Below are positions 35,716 through 44,197 of a stretch of 64,000 bases of DNA, piece by piece. Under the pieces are notes generated by a model, which was given only the letters and a program-made list of their open reading frames with translations, was not told where the DNA came from and did no database searches. The stretch comes from Streptomyces sp. V1I1 (lineage in GTDB: Bacteria; Actinomycetota; Actinomycetes; Streptomycetales; Streptomycetaceae), in assembly GCF_030817355.1 (NCBI RefSeq), contig NZ_JAUSZH010000001.1, forward strand, positions 3,156,501-3,220,500. The letters are read 5' to 3'. A program made the translations under genes and the position numbers. Position 1 is the first letter of the stretch; every line of letters begins with the position of its first letter.

Positions 35716-36921
35716 GTGTCTGCATCGGAGAGTGCCATTGCCTCCGCGGAGGCGCACAGCGCGCACAACTACCACCCGCTCCCCGTCGTGGTCGCCTCGG
35801 CCGACGGCGCGTGGATGACCGATGTCGAGGGGCGTCGCTACCTCGACATGCTTGCCGGGTACTCGGCGCTCAATTTCGGCCACGGAAACCGCCGGCTGAT
35901 CGACGCCGCCAAGGCGCAGCTGGAGAGAGTCACGCTCACCTCCCGCGCCTTCTACCACGACCGGTTCGCCGACTTCTGTACACAGCTCGCCGAGTTGTGC
36001 GGCATGGAGATGGTGCTGCCGATGAACACCGGGGCGGAGGCGGTGGAGACCGCCGTGAAGACCGCCCGGAAATGGGGTTACCGGGTCAAGGGCGTCCCGG
36101 ACAACATGGCGAAGATCGTCGTCGCGGCCAACAACTTCCACGGCCGTACGACGACGGTGATCAGCTTCTCCACGGACCAGGAGGCGCGGGCGGACTTCGG
36201 TCCGTACACCCCGGGCTTCGAGATCGTTCCGTACGGGGACCTGACGGCAATGGACGCCGCGCTCACCGAGAACACCGTGGCCGTGCTGCTGGAGCCGATC
36301 CAGGGCGAGGCCGGGGTGCTGGTGCCGCCGGCCGGGTATCTCGCGGGCGTACGGCAGCTGACCCGCGAGCGGAACGTCCTCTTCATCGCGGACGAGATCC
36401 AGTCGGGCCTCGGGCGGACCGGCAAGACCTTCGCCTGCGAGCACGAGGGCGTCGTACCGGACATGTATGTGCTGGGCAAGGCGCTGGGCGGCGGCGTCGT
36501 TCCGGTGTCGGCGGTCGTCTCCTCCAACGAGGTGCTCGGCGTCTACCGTCCCGGTGAGCACGGCTCGACGTTCGGTGGCAATCCGCTCGCCTGCGCGGTC
36601 GCCCTGGAGGTGATCGCGATGCTGCGCACCGGCGAGTTCCAGCAGCGCGCCACCGAGCTGGGTGAGCACCTCCACCACGAGCTGGGCCTGCTGACCGGCG
36701 GCGGCGCGGTGGAGGCGGTACGCGGCCGCGGGCTGTGGGCAGGCGTCGACATTGTGCCGAGCCACGGCACCGGCCGGGAAATCTCGGAGAAGCTGATGGA
36801 CCGCGGGGTCCTGGTCAAGGACACCCACGGTTCCACGATCCGGATCGCCCCGCCGCTGGTGATCAGCAAGGAGGACCTGGACTGGGGCCTGGACCAGCTG
36901 AGGGCCGTCCTGGGCGCGTAG
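35716..36921 (+). CDS. rocD: Ornithine aminotransferase
   Basis: 401 aa from GTG 35716, with CGGAG upstream. Class-III PLP aminotransferase converting ornithine to glutamate semialdehyde. 'YLDMLAGYSALNFGHGNRRL' and 'LTSRAFYHDRFADFC' are typical of RocD; 'FIADEIQSGLGRTGKTFACE' holds the PLP-ring Asp and 'VLGKALGGGVVPVSAV' the Schiff-base Lys. It is divergent from glyA across the riboswitch region. No rocF or arginase is near, so use in arginine/proline catabolism is inferred. Confidence 0.93.
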   Translation: MSASESAIASAEAHSAHNYHPLPVVVASADGAWMTDVEGRRYLDMLAGYSALNFGHGNRRLIDAAKAQLERVTLTSRAFYHDRFADFCTQLAELCGMEMVLPMNTGAEAVETAVKTARKWGYRVKGVPDNMAKIVVAANNFHGRTTTVISFSTDQEARADFGPYTPGFEIVPYGDLTAMDAALTENTVAVLLEPIQGEAGVLVPPAGYLAGVRQLTRERNVLFIADEIQSGLGRTGKTFACEHEGVVPDMYVLGKALGGGVVPVSAVVSSNEVLGVYRPGEHGSTFGGNPLACAVALEVIAMLRTGEFQQRATELGEHLHHELGLLTGGGAVEAVRGRGLWAGVDIVPSHGTGREISEKLMDRGVLVKDTHGSTIRIAPPLVISKEDLDWGLDQLRAVLGA

Positions 36922-36934
36922 GTCCCGCCTGGGA

Positions 36935-38116
36935 TCAGAGGATGACGTGGGGCAGGAAGCGGGCGTACTCGTCCGTGACCAGCCCCGCCGATTCCCTGAT
37001 GCCGAGCCCCGCCGCCTCGCCCTCGACGACCCATGCGCCGAGTACCACGCGGTTGCCCTCGAAGTCGGGCAGCGGGGCCAACTCCTGGTAGCAGCACGGC
37101 TCTTCACGCAGTACGGGACCGGCGCCCGGCTCGTGGATCGTGACGCCCGCGCCCTCGCGGCCGAGCAGGGGCTTGGCGACATAGCCCCGCTCGGCGGCGA
37201 GTTCGCGCGGGCCGTCGAGATAAGCGGGCAGCAGATTCGGGTGGCCCGGGTTCAGCTCCCAGAGAATCGCCAGCAGCGCCTTGTTGGAGAGCAGCATCTT
37301 CCAGGCGGGCTCGATCCAGCAGGTGGTGCCGGTGCCGCCGCCGTTGTCCAGGGTGTCGAGGACGTGCGGCCCGAAGCGGTCGGAGACCAGCCACTCCCAC
37401 GGATAGAGCTTGAAGCAGCTGCGTATGAACCGCAGCCGGTCGTCCACGAAGCGTCCGGAAAGCCGGTCCCAGCCGATGCGTTCGACGGAGAGCGCCTCGG
37501 TGGCGATACCCGCCTGCTGGGCCGTCTCGCGCAGATACGCGACGGTCATCAGGTCCTCGCCCAGCTCGTCCCCGTCGGAGTGGACGAAGTGCAGCGGCCC
37601 CGGCGGCAGCAGCGGAGCCTGCCGCTTCCAGCCGTCGACGAGGCGTTCGTGGAGGGAGTTCCACTGGTCCGCGCCGGGGAAGCGGTCCTCCATCCAGAAC
37701 CACTGCGGGCTGGCGGCCTCGACCAGGGAGGTTGGGGTGTCGGCGTTGTACTCCAGCATTTTGGCCGGGCCGGTGCCGTCGTAGCGGAGGTCGAACCGCC
37801 CGTAGAGGGAAGGGAGTTCGTCCCTCCGCCGCCAGGACTCGGCGACCCGCCTGGCCAGCCGCCGGTCGGTGATGCCGAGGTCGGCGAAGCGGTTGTGCTC
37901 GACAATGTGCGCGGCCGCGGCCAGGCACATGGCGTGCAGTTCCTCGACGACCTCTTCCAGCGCCTCGACCTCGGGCAGGGAGAACTCGTAGTACGCGCTC
38001 TCGTCCCAGTACGGGCGCAGCGAGCCGTCCGGGTAGCGGGTCAGCGGGTAGATGAGGCCCTGTTCTTCGACGATCTGCTGCCAGCCCGGGCGGGGCTCGA
38101 TGACGTGACGCTTCAT
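36935..38116 (-). CDS. Glutathionylspermidine synthase-family ATP-grasp protein (YgiC/YjfC-like)
   Basis: 393 aa from ATG 38116. 'GRFDLRYDGTGPAKMLEYNA' and 'DTPTSLVEAA' are the GSP-synthetase signatures; 'ERGYVAKPLLGREGAGVTIH' is the ATP-grasp lysine region. Streptomyces lacks glutathione and glutathionylspermidine, so the substrate is a different carboxylate/amine pair. A small lipoprotein gene lies 18 nt upstream in the same operon, like ygiB-ygiC in enterobacteria. Confidence 0.85.
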   Translation of the reverse strand: MKRHVIEPRPGWQQIVEEQGLIYPLTRYPDGSLRPYWDESAYYEFSLPEVEALEEVVEELHAMCLAAAAHIVEHNRFADLGITDRRLARRVAESWRRRDELPSLYGRFDLRYDGTGPAKMLEYNADTPTSLVEAASPQWFWMEDRFPGADQWNSLHERLVDGWKRQAPLLPPGPLHFVHSDGDELGEDLMTVAYLRETAQQAGIATEALSVERIGWDRLSGRFVDDRLRFIRSCFKLYPWEWLVSDRFGPHVLDTLDNGGGTGTTCWIEPAWKMLLSNKALLAILWELNPGHPNLLPAYLDGPRELAAERGYVAKPLLGREGAGVTIHEPGAGPVLREEPCCYQELAPLPDFEGNRVVLGAWVVEGEAAGLGIRESAGLVTDEYARFLPHVIL

Positions 38117-38134
38117 GCTGTGTGGGCCCCGTAC

Positions 38135-38434
38135 TCAGCCGCCGCCGGAGCTGGAGCCGCCGAAGCCGCCGCTGTCGACGGCGGTCCTGTCGAAGCTGCC
38201 GCCATCGACCCGGCCGCCGCTGACCCTGCCGCCGTAGTAGTACCTACCGCCGCTGCCGGACCCGGAGCCGGAACCGTCGCCGTCGCCGTCGCACTCGTAG
38301 TCCGGCAGCACTTCGTAGGTCACCGGGTCGACACACCGCTCGTCCGGCTCCGAGCCGCATGCCGTGAGCGTCGCGGCGAGCACCCCCATACCGCCGAGCA
38401 CAACCGTGCTCGACCTCAGCCTGCGTCGCACCAT
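38135..38434 (-). CDS. Small Gly/Ser-rich lipoprotein
   Basis: 99 aa from ATG 38434. Lipobox 'VLAATLTAC' with Cys26. The mature part starts 'GSEPDERCVDPVTYEVLPDY' with two cysteines likely to pair, then a Gly-Ser-Asp tail. The 'CVD...Y..L.D..C' pattern resembles the YgiB-type partner of YgiC-like ligases. Function unknown; partnership inferred from position. Confidence 0.7.
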   Translation of the reverse strand: MVRRRLRSSTVVLGGMGVLAATLTACGSEPDERCVDPVTYEVLPDYECDGDGDGSGSGSGSGGRYYYGGRVSGGRVDGGSFDRTAVDSGGFGGSSSGGG

Positions 38435-38544
38435 CAGCCGGTCGCCCCGTTCGAATCAAGCCAGTAGATCGCCGGACAGACTAGAGGGCCGCCTCGCGCG
38501 GTGGTTAGGCCGGTCCGCCAACCCTCCTCATCTACAGTCGCTTT

Positions 38545-39405
38545 GTGCTCTTTGGGATGATCTGTGCTCTCGGCTCCGCGGTCTGCTACGGCACGGCCTC
38601 CGTCCTCCAGGCCGTCGCCGCCCGCGCCACGCAGCCGGGCACCGGCTCCGGCGTCGACCCGGCGCTGCTGCTGCGCGCGCTGCGTCAGTGGCGTTATGTG
38701 GCCGGACTCGCCCTGGACGGCCTCGGTTTCGCCCTCCAGATCGTCGCCCTGCGCTCCATCCCCATCTACGCGGTCGGCGCGGCGCTCGCCGCCAGCCTCG
38801 CGGTGACCGCCGTGGTCGCCTCGCGCCTGCTCTCTGTCCGCCTGAGCGGGACGGAGTGGGGCGCGGTGGCCGTGGTCTGCGCGGGGCTCGCAATGCTGGG
38901 GCTCGCCTCGGGCGCGGAGGGCGACCGACCCGGATCCACCGCCCTGCGCTGGGCCATGCTCGGCGTCGCGCTCGCCGTCCTGCTCGTCGGCGCGGCCGCG
39001 GGCCGCCTTCCCGACAAACCGCGCGCCCTGGTGCTCGGCCTCGGCGCGGGCTTCGGCTTCGGCGTGGTCGAGGTCGCGGTCCGGCTGATCGACTCGGTCG
39101 CGCTGCCCGAAGTGCTGGCCAATCCGGCGCTGTATGCGCTGCTGCTCGGCGGCGGTGCGGCGTTCCTACTGCTCACCTCCGCCCTGCAGCGCGGCTCGGT
39201 GACGACGGCCACGGCGGGCCTGGTGCTCGGCGAGACGATCGGCCCGGCGGTGGTGGGCGTGGTGTGGCTGGGCGACCAGACCCGCGAGGGCCTGGCGTGG
39301 CTGGCCGTGACGGGCTTCGTGGTGGCAGTGGCCGGGGCGCTGGCACTGGCCCGGTTCGGCGAGCCGCCCGCGGCTTCGGAGGCGCCTGAGGCTGCGGCCC
39401 CCTGA
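38545..39405 (+). CDS. EamA/DMT-like membrane protein
   Basis: 286 aa from GTG 38545. About nine to ten membrane helices in two halves, with 'CALGSAVCYGTASVLQAVAA', 'QIVALRSIPIYAVGAALAAS' and 'TTATAGLVLGETIGPAVVGV'. This matches the drug/metabolite transporter superfamily as found in actinobacteria. Substrate unknown. It is monocistronic and followed by an interspersed repeat. Confidence 0.8.
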   Translation: MLFGMICALGSAVCYGTASVLQAVAARATQPGTGSGVDPALLLRALRQWRYVAGLALDGLGFALQIVALRSIPIYAVGAALAASLAVTAVVASRLLSVRLSGTEWGAVAVVCAGLAMLGLASGAEGDRPGSTALRWAMLGVALAVLLVGAAAGRLPDKPRALVLGLGAGFGFGVVEVAVRLIDSVALPEVLANPALYALLLGGGAAFLLLTSALQRGSVTTATAGLVLGETIGPAVVGVVWLGDQTREGLAWLAVTGFVVAVAGALALARFGEPPAASEAPEAAAP

Positions 39406-39411
39406 AAATAC

Positions 39412-39500
39412 AAGCCCGTCCGGCGATTGAGGACATGCGGCCGAAGGTCGCATACGGGGGTCTGGGGGCTTGCCCCCAGTTCGGGAAGGGGCGTGGTGGG
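39412..39500. repeat. Intergenic Streptomyces interspersed repeat
   Basis: AAGCCCGTCCGGCGATTGAG at 39412 recurs, in reverse orientation and with one change, at about 53888-53910. GGGGGCTTGCCCCCAGTTCG at about 39467 matches the copy inside the phosphoesterase gene (22917). The element lies between the ends of two convergent genes. Confidence 0.75.
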
Positions 39501-39530
39501 GAAACCGCCCCCGGGCAAGCCGCCGCAGGC

Positions 39531-40931
39531 TCACGGCAGCGCCCGGCACAGCGCGTCCAGCGCCCCCACCCAGCCGCTGTCCGCCGGCGTTGCGTACCCC
39601 ACCACCAGCGCGTCCCTCCCGCGCGGCGCGTCCTTGTGCCGGTACCGCGAGACCCCCTCCACCGCCAGGCCCTGCCACGCCGCCGCCTGGATCACGGACT
39701 GCTCGGTGCCGGGCGGGAGTTCGAGCACCGCGTGCAGCCCCGCCGCGATCCCGCTGACCCGGATGTCCGGCGCGCGCTCCGCCAGCGCCCGCACCAACTG
39801 GTCGCGCCGTCTGCGGTAGCGCAGCCGCATCCCCCGTACATGCCGGTCGTACTCGCCGGACGCGATGAACTCCGCGAGTGTCAGCTGGTCCAGCGCGCTC
39901 GACACCCAGTCGACGGTGCCCTTCGCCTCGAGCGCCTGGCCCACGAGGTCCTCCGGCAGCACCATCCAGCCGAGCCGCAGCCCCGGTGCCAGCGACTTGC
40001 TCGCCGTGCCCAGATAGACCACCCGGTCGGGGTCGAGGCCCTGGAGCGCGCCCACCGGCTGGCGGTCGTAGCGGAACTCCCCGTCGTAGTCGTCCTCCAG
40101 GATCAGCCCGCCCGTCCCGCGGGCCCAGTCGACGGCGGCCGCGCGCCGGTCGGGATGCAGCGCAGCTCCCATCGGGAACTGGTGCGCGGGCGTCAGCAGC
40201 ACCGCGCCCGCACCGCGCATGGCCACCAACTCATCTGTCCGCGAGCCCAGTTCGTCGAAGGGCAGGGCCGGGGTCCGCATCCCCGCCTCGGTCAGCAGGT
40301 TCCAGTGCACATCGAGCCCGTACGACTCGACGGCCACCTCGCGCACCCGCCGCCGCCTCAGCATCTTCCCCAGCAGCATCAGCCCGTGCACAAAGCCGGA
40401 ACAGATCACGATCCGCTGGGGGTCCGCGTAGACGCCTCGCGCCCGCGCCAGATAGTCGGCCAGTACGGTACGCAGCTCGATGCGCCCGCGCGGATCGCCG
40501 TATCCGAAGGCCTCGTGCGGCGCGGCGGTCAGCGCCCGGCGGGCCGCCTTCAGCCACTGTGCACGCGGGAAGGACGCGAGGTCGGGGCTACCTGCCATCA
40601 GGCTGTACTGCGGGCCGCGGCGGGCCGGGCGGGCTCTGACCGCACCCGCCGCCGCTTTCCGCGGCTCGGCCCGCCGGGCGACCCGCGTCCCCGAGCCCTG
40701 CTGCGCGGTGAGCCATCCCTCGGCGACGAGTTCGGCGTACGCGTCGGCAACGGTATTGCGGGCGATCCCCAGGTCGGCGGCGAGCGAACGCGAGGACGGC
40801 AGCCGCGTCCCGGGGGCCAGCCGCCCGCTGCGCGCGGCCTCCCGCAGGGCGTCCATCAGGCCCGTACGCAGGCCGGAACCGCGCAGTTCGAGATGGAGGT
40901 CAGCGCCGAAAGTGGCCCAGTGATCCGTCAT
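39531..40931 (-). CDS. MocR/PdxR-family regulator (GntR HTH + aminotransferase-like)
   Basis: 466 aa from ATG 40931. N-terminal winged helix 'LAPGTRLPSSRSLAADLGIA' and 'RNTVADAYAELVAEGWL'; the rest (about 110-466) is a class-I aminotransferase fold with 'LILEDDYDGEFRYDR' and the PLP-Lys motif 'TASKSLAPGLRLGWM'. Such proteins sense PLP or an amino compound. It is divergent from the carboxymuconolactone-decarboxylase-like gene, with only 47 bp between the start codons. Confidence 0.92.
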   Translation of the reverse strand: MTDHWATFGADLHLELRGSGLRTGLMDALREAARSGRLAPGTRLPSSRSLAADLGIARNTVADAYAELVAEGWLTAQQGSGTRVARRAEPRKAAAGAVRARPARRGPQYSLMAGSPDLASFPRAQWLKAARRALTAAPHEAFGYGDPRGRIELRTVLADYLARARGVYADPQRIVICSGFVHGLMLLGKMLRRRRVREVAVESYGLDVHWNLLTEAGMRTPALPFDELGSRTDELVAMRGAGAVLLTPAHQFPMGAALHPDRRAAAVDWARGTGGLILEDDYDGEFRYDRQPVGALQGLDPDRVVYLGTASKSLAPGLRLGWMVLPEDLVGQALEAKGTVDWVSSALDQLTLAEFIASGEYDRHVRGMRLRYRRRRDQLVRALAERAPDIRVSGIAAGLHAVLELPPGTEQSVIQAAAWQGLAVEGVSRYRHKDAPRGRDALVVGYATPADSGWVGALDALCRALP

Positions 40932-40935
40932 GAGA

Positions 40936-40947
40936 ATGGACCATACT
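40936..40947 (+). promoter_or_regulatory. Candidate operator/-10 in the mocR divergent gap
   Basis: ATGG-A-CCAT (40936-40944) is a short palindrome 5 bp from the mocR start and overlaps CATACT (40942-40947), a plausible -10 for the divergent gene. MocR binding is inferred from position only. Confidence 0.4.
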
Positions 40948-40978
40948 CGTGCGCCACCACGCGCGTACGGTCGTAGCC

Positions 40979-41503
40979 ATGACGACGAACGAGACGCCGC
41001 CCGAGACGCCGAACGAGAACACGTCCTACGCCCCCGAGCACACCCCCCGCCTCCCCTGGGCGAAGTTCGCTCCCGAGGTCTACAAGGCCATGGTCAAGCT
41101 GGACGCGGTCGCCCGGCAGGGCCTCGACCCGGTCCTCCTCGAACTGGTCAAGATCCGCGCCTCACAGATCAACCGCTGCGCCTTCTGCCTCGACATGCAC
41201 ACCAAGGACGCCCTCGCGGCGGGCGAGTCGGTGGAGCGGATCATCCAGCTCAGCGCATGGGAGGAGTCGCAGCACTTCTACACCGCGAAGGAACTCGCGG
41301 CGATCGAACTGACGGAGGCCGTCACCGTCCTCACCGACGGCTTTGTGCCGGACGAGGTGTACGAGAGGGCCGCCAAGCACTTCGACGAGGCGGAGCTCGC
41401 CCAGCTGATCTCGGCGATCACGGTCATCAACGCCTGGAACCGTTTCGGCGTGAGCACCCGCATGGTCCCCGGCCACTACACGCCCGGCCAGTTCAAGCAC
41501 TGA
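40979..41503 (+). CDS. Carboxymuconolactone decarboxylase / AhpD-like protein
   Basis: 174 aa from ATG 40979, little or no leader. 'LELVKIRASQINRCAFCLDM' followed by HTKDA gives the Cys-x2-Cys-x3-His site of AhpD-type alkylhydroperoxidases rather than true decarboxylases. 'LTEAVTVLTDG' and 'INAWNRFGVSTRM' agree. It is divergent from mocR, which probably controls it, and is 13 nt upstream of a PEP-mutase-like gene. Confidence 0.88.
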   Translation: MTTNETPPETPNENTSYAPEHTPRLPWAKFAPEVYKAMVKLDAVARQGLDPVLLELVKIRASQINRCAFCLDMHTKDALAAGESVERIIQLSAWEESQHFYTAKELAAIELTEAVTVLTDGFVPDEVYERAAKHFDEAELAQLISAITVINAWNRFGVSTRMVPGHYTPGQFKH

Positions 41504-41516
41504 CGGGATATCAGTG

Positions 41517-42236
41517 ATGACCGCCGAAACCTTCCGCTCCCTCCACCACGACCGCGCCCCCGGCGACCCCCTCGTCCTCCCGGGCCCGTGGGACGCCGCC
41601 AGTGCCCGCGCCTTCGCGGACGCCGGCTTCCCTGCCCTCGCGAGCCCCAGCGCCGGGGTCGCGTCCGCTCTCGGGTACGAGGACGGACAGTCGCCCGCCG
41701 ACGAGATGTTCGCGGCCGTCGCCCGTATCGCCCGCTCGGTAGACGTGCCGGTCTCCGCGGACGTCGAGGCGGGCTACGGCCTGCCACCGAAAGAGCTGGT
41801 CGCCCGGATCCTCGACACCGGAGCCGTCGGCTGCAACCTGGAGGACTCCGACTCCGCGACCAAGGCACTCAAGGACCCCCAACGGCACGCCGACTGGCTG
41901 GCCGAGGTCCGCGCGGAGGCGGGCGACCGGCTGTTCATCAATGCCCGGGTCGACTCGTTCCTGCGCGGAGTGACCGACCCGGCGGAGGCGATCGCCCGGG
42001 CACGGCTGTACGTCGCGGCCGGCGCGGACTGCGTCTACCCGTTCGCCGTACCGCCGGAGCAACTCCCGTTGCTGCGCGAGGAGATCGAGGGCCCGATCAA
42101 CGTCGCACCGCTCCCGGGCAGCCCGCCCGTCGCCGAACTGGGCCGCCTGGGCGCGACCCGGATCACCTTCGGTCCCGGCCTGCACCAAAAGGCGATGGCG
42201 GCGGTACGGAAGATCGCCGAGGAGCTACGGGGCTGA
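41517..42236 (+). CDS. Isocitrate lyase/PEP mutase-family protein
   Basis: 239 aa from ATG 41517 (GTG 41514 adjacent). 'VLPGPWDAASARAFADAGFP', 'VPVSADVEAGYG' (metal-binding Asp/Glu) and 'GCNLEDSDS' are family motifs; 'LFINARVDSFL' follows. The Lys-x2-Cys-Gly of real isocitrate lyases is absent, so it is one of the many C-C lyases of unknown substrate. Cotranscribed with the AhpD-like gene. Confidence 0.88.
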   Translation: MTAETFRSLHHDRAPGDPLVLPGPWDAASARAFADAGFPALASPSAGVASALGYEDGQSPADEMFAAVARIARSVDVPVSADVEAGYGLPPKELVARILDTGAVGCNLEDSDSATKALKDPQRHADWLAEVRAEAGDRLFINARVDSFLRGVTDPAEAIARARLYVAAGADCVYPFAVPPEQLPLLREEIEGPINVAPLPGSPPVAELGRLGATRITFGPGLHQKAMAAVRKIAEELRG

Positions 42237-42286
42237 CCGCGTCCTGGCCGCGTGCGGAGGCTGCCGCCCTGGGCCCCCGGCTAGGT

Positions 42287-42307
42287 GTGTTTTAGAAGTC
42301 GGTGACC
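42287..42307 (+). repeat. Left 21-bp inverted repeat
   Basis: Begins GTGTTTTAGAAGTCGG and ends TGACC. It is a perfect inverted match to 45975-45995, 3.7 kb away. No target-site duplication is evident (flank GCTAGGT). Confidence 0.9.
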
Positions 42308-42414
42308 TGGCTGGTTGGCCGCCCGGGGAAGGTGCGGGCGGCCACCCGGATGGTGAGGTCGTGGGCGATGTCGTTGATGCTGGTCGCCGTGTCCACGACG
42401 AGATCCACGATCAT
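42292..42414 (-). CDS. 40-residue hypothetical ORF ending inside the inverted repeat
   Basis: ATG 42414 has GGGAGGGAG 5-7 nt upstream, and over 90% of third positions are G or C, so it looks translated or is the tail of a once longer gene. Sequence 'MIVDLVVDTATSINDIAHDL' onward, closing VTDF; its stop lies in the repeat. No family recognised. The surrounding 395 bp (42237-42631) hold no other gene. Confidence 0.45.
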   Translation of the reverse strand: MIVDLVVDTATSINDIAHDLTIRVAARTFPGRPTSQVTDF

Positions 42415-42631
42415 CGCGCTCCCTCCCCCCATGCCACTACGACGCGTCCGCCGTCGGGACGCCGTGCCTCCCACCATGCCGGACGGCCGGGGACGGCCCG
42501 GGCCACGGGTTGCGACCGCTCCGCGTGCGCGCGAACGCGCCGCCCGGTAGCGTCGAAAACGCGCGTTCCGCCCAAACCGCTGGGGCCTGGGCCGGCAGGG
42601 CCGCCGCCGATGTCGGCAGGAACGAGATCAC

Positions 42632-44185
42632 ATGCCACAGCACAGCATCCACGCGATGACTGCCGCGGCCGCTCTGGTCTGCCTGGCAGCAATCGCCCCC
42701 ACACCTAGCAGCGCCGCGTCACCACCCGCCCAGTCCGCGGGGCCCAGCGCGGCAGCCCCGTCCCGGTTCGTGCCCGGCCCCTGTCCGAAGCCGCCCAAGC
42801 CCATCGCCGCGCTGAGCGGCGCACGGTGCGGCTTCCTCGAGGTCCCCGAGAACCGCTCCCGCTCCGGCGGCCGGACCATCAAGCTGGCCGTGGCGATCAT
42901 TCCGGCTGTCACCCCGGCGAAGCCCGCACAGGACCCTGTGGTGTTCATGGCGGGCGGCCCCGGTGCCGACGCGATCGACGACATCCCGTTCCTCATCGAC
43001 TCCGGCCTGAACAAGGACCGCGAGCTGATCATCATGGCCCAGCGCGGAAACCTCTACTCGCAGCCGAACCTCGCCTGCCCGGAGGTCGACCGGTTCAACG
43101 CGCAGGCCGTGGGCCTGCGCTATGACGCAGAGCCGACGGAACAGCTCCTGCTGAAGGCGGTGAAGGAGTGCCGGGACCGCTTGGCGGCCGACGGCATCGA
43201 CCTGAGCGCCTACAACACCACTGAGAACGCCGCCGACTTCGCCGACCTGCGCAAGGCGCTGGGCATCCCCCGGTGGAACGTCTACGCGTACTCCTACGGC
43301 ACCGACCTGGCCCTCACGTACCTGCGCAGGCACCCCGGCGGAATCCGCGCGGTGGCGCTCGACTCGCTCACACCTCCCCAGACCGCGACCCTGCCGTGGA
43401 CATGGAGCAGCACCCAGGAGGGGATCCGCAACATCTTCGAGGCGTGCGCGGCGGAGCCCCGCTGCAAGGACCGGTACCCGGAGCTCCCCCGTACGCTGAC
43501 GGAGCAGGTGCGCAGGCTGGAGGCACAGCCCCTGACGCTGAACGTCCCGCCGCCGAGCGGAGGAAAGCCGGTCAAGGTCGTCCTCGACGGGGGCGCGCTG
43601 CTGAACCTGGTGGTCGGCAACGCCGTCCCGGCCAAGGACGTCCCGGCGGCGCTCGAGGAACTCAGCCACGGACGCCCGGAGCGCTTCGCGCAGGCCCGCG
43701 CGGCCGGCTCGGTCCAGAACGTCGGCGCGTTCGCGCACGGCCTGACGGAGTCGGTGGCGTGCAGCGAGTGGGCGCCGGGGTACTCGGAATCCGACGTGCT
43801 GAACGCAGGGCGCCGGGCCTTCCCGGGGTGGCCGGACACGGTCCTGGCCCAGCCGCCGCAGCTTCCCTTCCAGTACGCGGCGTGCCGGGTCTGGAACGTT
43901 CCGGACCGCGCGTCCATCCAGCGGGTGGCCACGGTCAGCGCGGTGCCGGCGCTCGTAGTCTCCGGCACGTTCGACGTGAAGACCGGGGCGAGTTGGGCGC
44001 AGGACGTGGCCCGTAACCTGTCCCGCTCGACCGCCGTGCAGGTCCCAGGAATCGGCCACTGGGTGGTCCCGCAGTCGCCTTGCGCGCAACGCGTGCTGGC
44101 CTCGTTCCTCGCTCGCCCGACCGCGCCCGACACCGGTTGCGTGGACGGCCTCGAGCCCCAACCGTTCACGATCATCCCGAAATGA
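42632..44185 (+). CDS. Secreted tripeptidyl-aminopeptidase-like alpha/beta hydrolase (copy 1)
   Basis: 517 aa from ATG 42632. Signal peptide 'AMTAAAALVCLAAIAPTPSS'. Family S33 layout: oxyanion region 'VVFMAGGPGADAIDD', nucleophile in 'VYAYSYGTDLALTYL', acid in 'VSGTFDVKTGASW', His in 'VPGIGHWVVPQ', plus a C-terminal Cys-rich cap ('SPCAQRVL', 'DTGCVDGL'). It probably clips N-terminal tripeptides or hydrolyses esters outside the cell. It is 12 nt from a paralogue and both lie between inverted repeats. Confidence 0.85.
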   Translation: MPQHSIHAMTAAAALVCLAAIAPTPSSAASPPAQSAGPSAAAPSRFVPGPCPKPPKPIAALSGARCGFLEVPENRSRSGGRTIKLAVAIIPAVTPAKPAQDPVVFMAGGPGADAIDDIPFLIDSGLNKDRELIIMAQRGNLYSQPNLACPEVDRFNAQAVGLRYDAEPTEQLLLKAVKECRDRLAADGIDLSAYNTTENAADFADLRKALGIPRWNVYAYSYGTDLALTYLRRHPGGIRAVALDSLTPPQTATLPWTWSSTQEGIRNIFEACAAEPRCKDRYPELPRTLTEQVRRLEAQPLTLNVPPPSGGKPVKVVLDGGALLNLVVGNAVPAKDVPAALEELSHGRPERFAQARAAGSVQNVGAFAHGLTESVACSEWAPGYSESDVLNAGRRAFPGWPDTVLAQPPQLPFQYAACRVWNVPDRASIQRVATVSAVPALVVSGTFDVKTGASWAQDVARNLSRSTAVQVPGIGHWVVPQSPCAQRVLASFLARPTAPDTGCVDGLEPQPFTIIPK

Positions 44186-44197
44186 CCGGGAGGGCAG

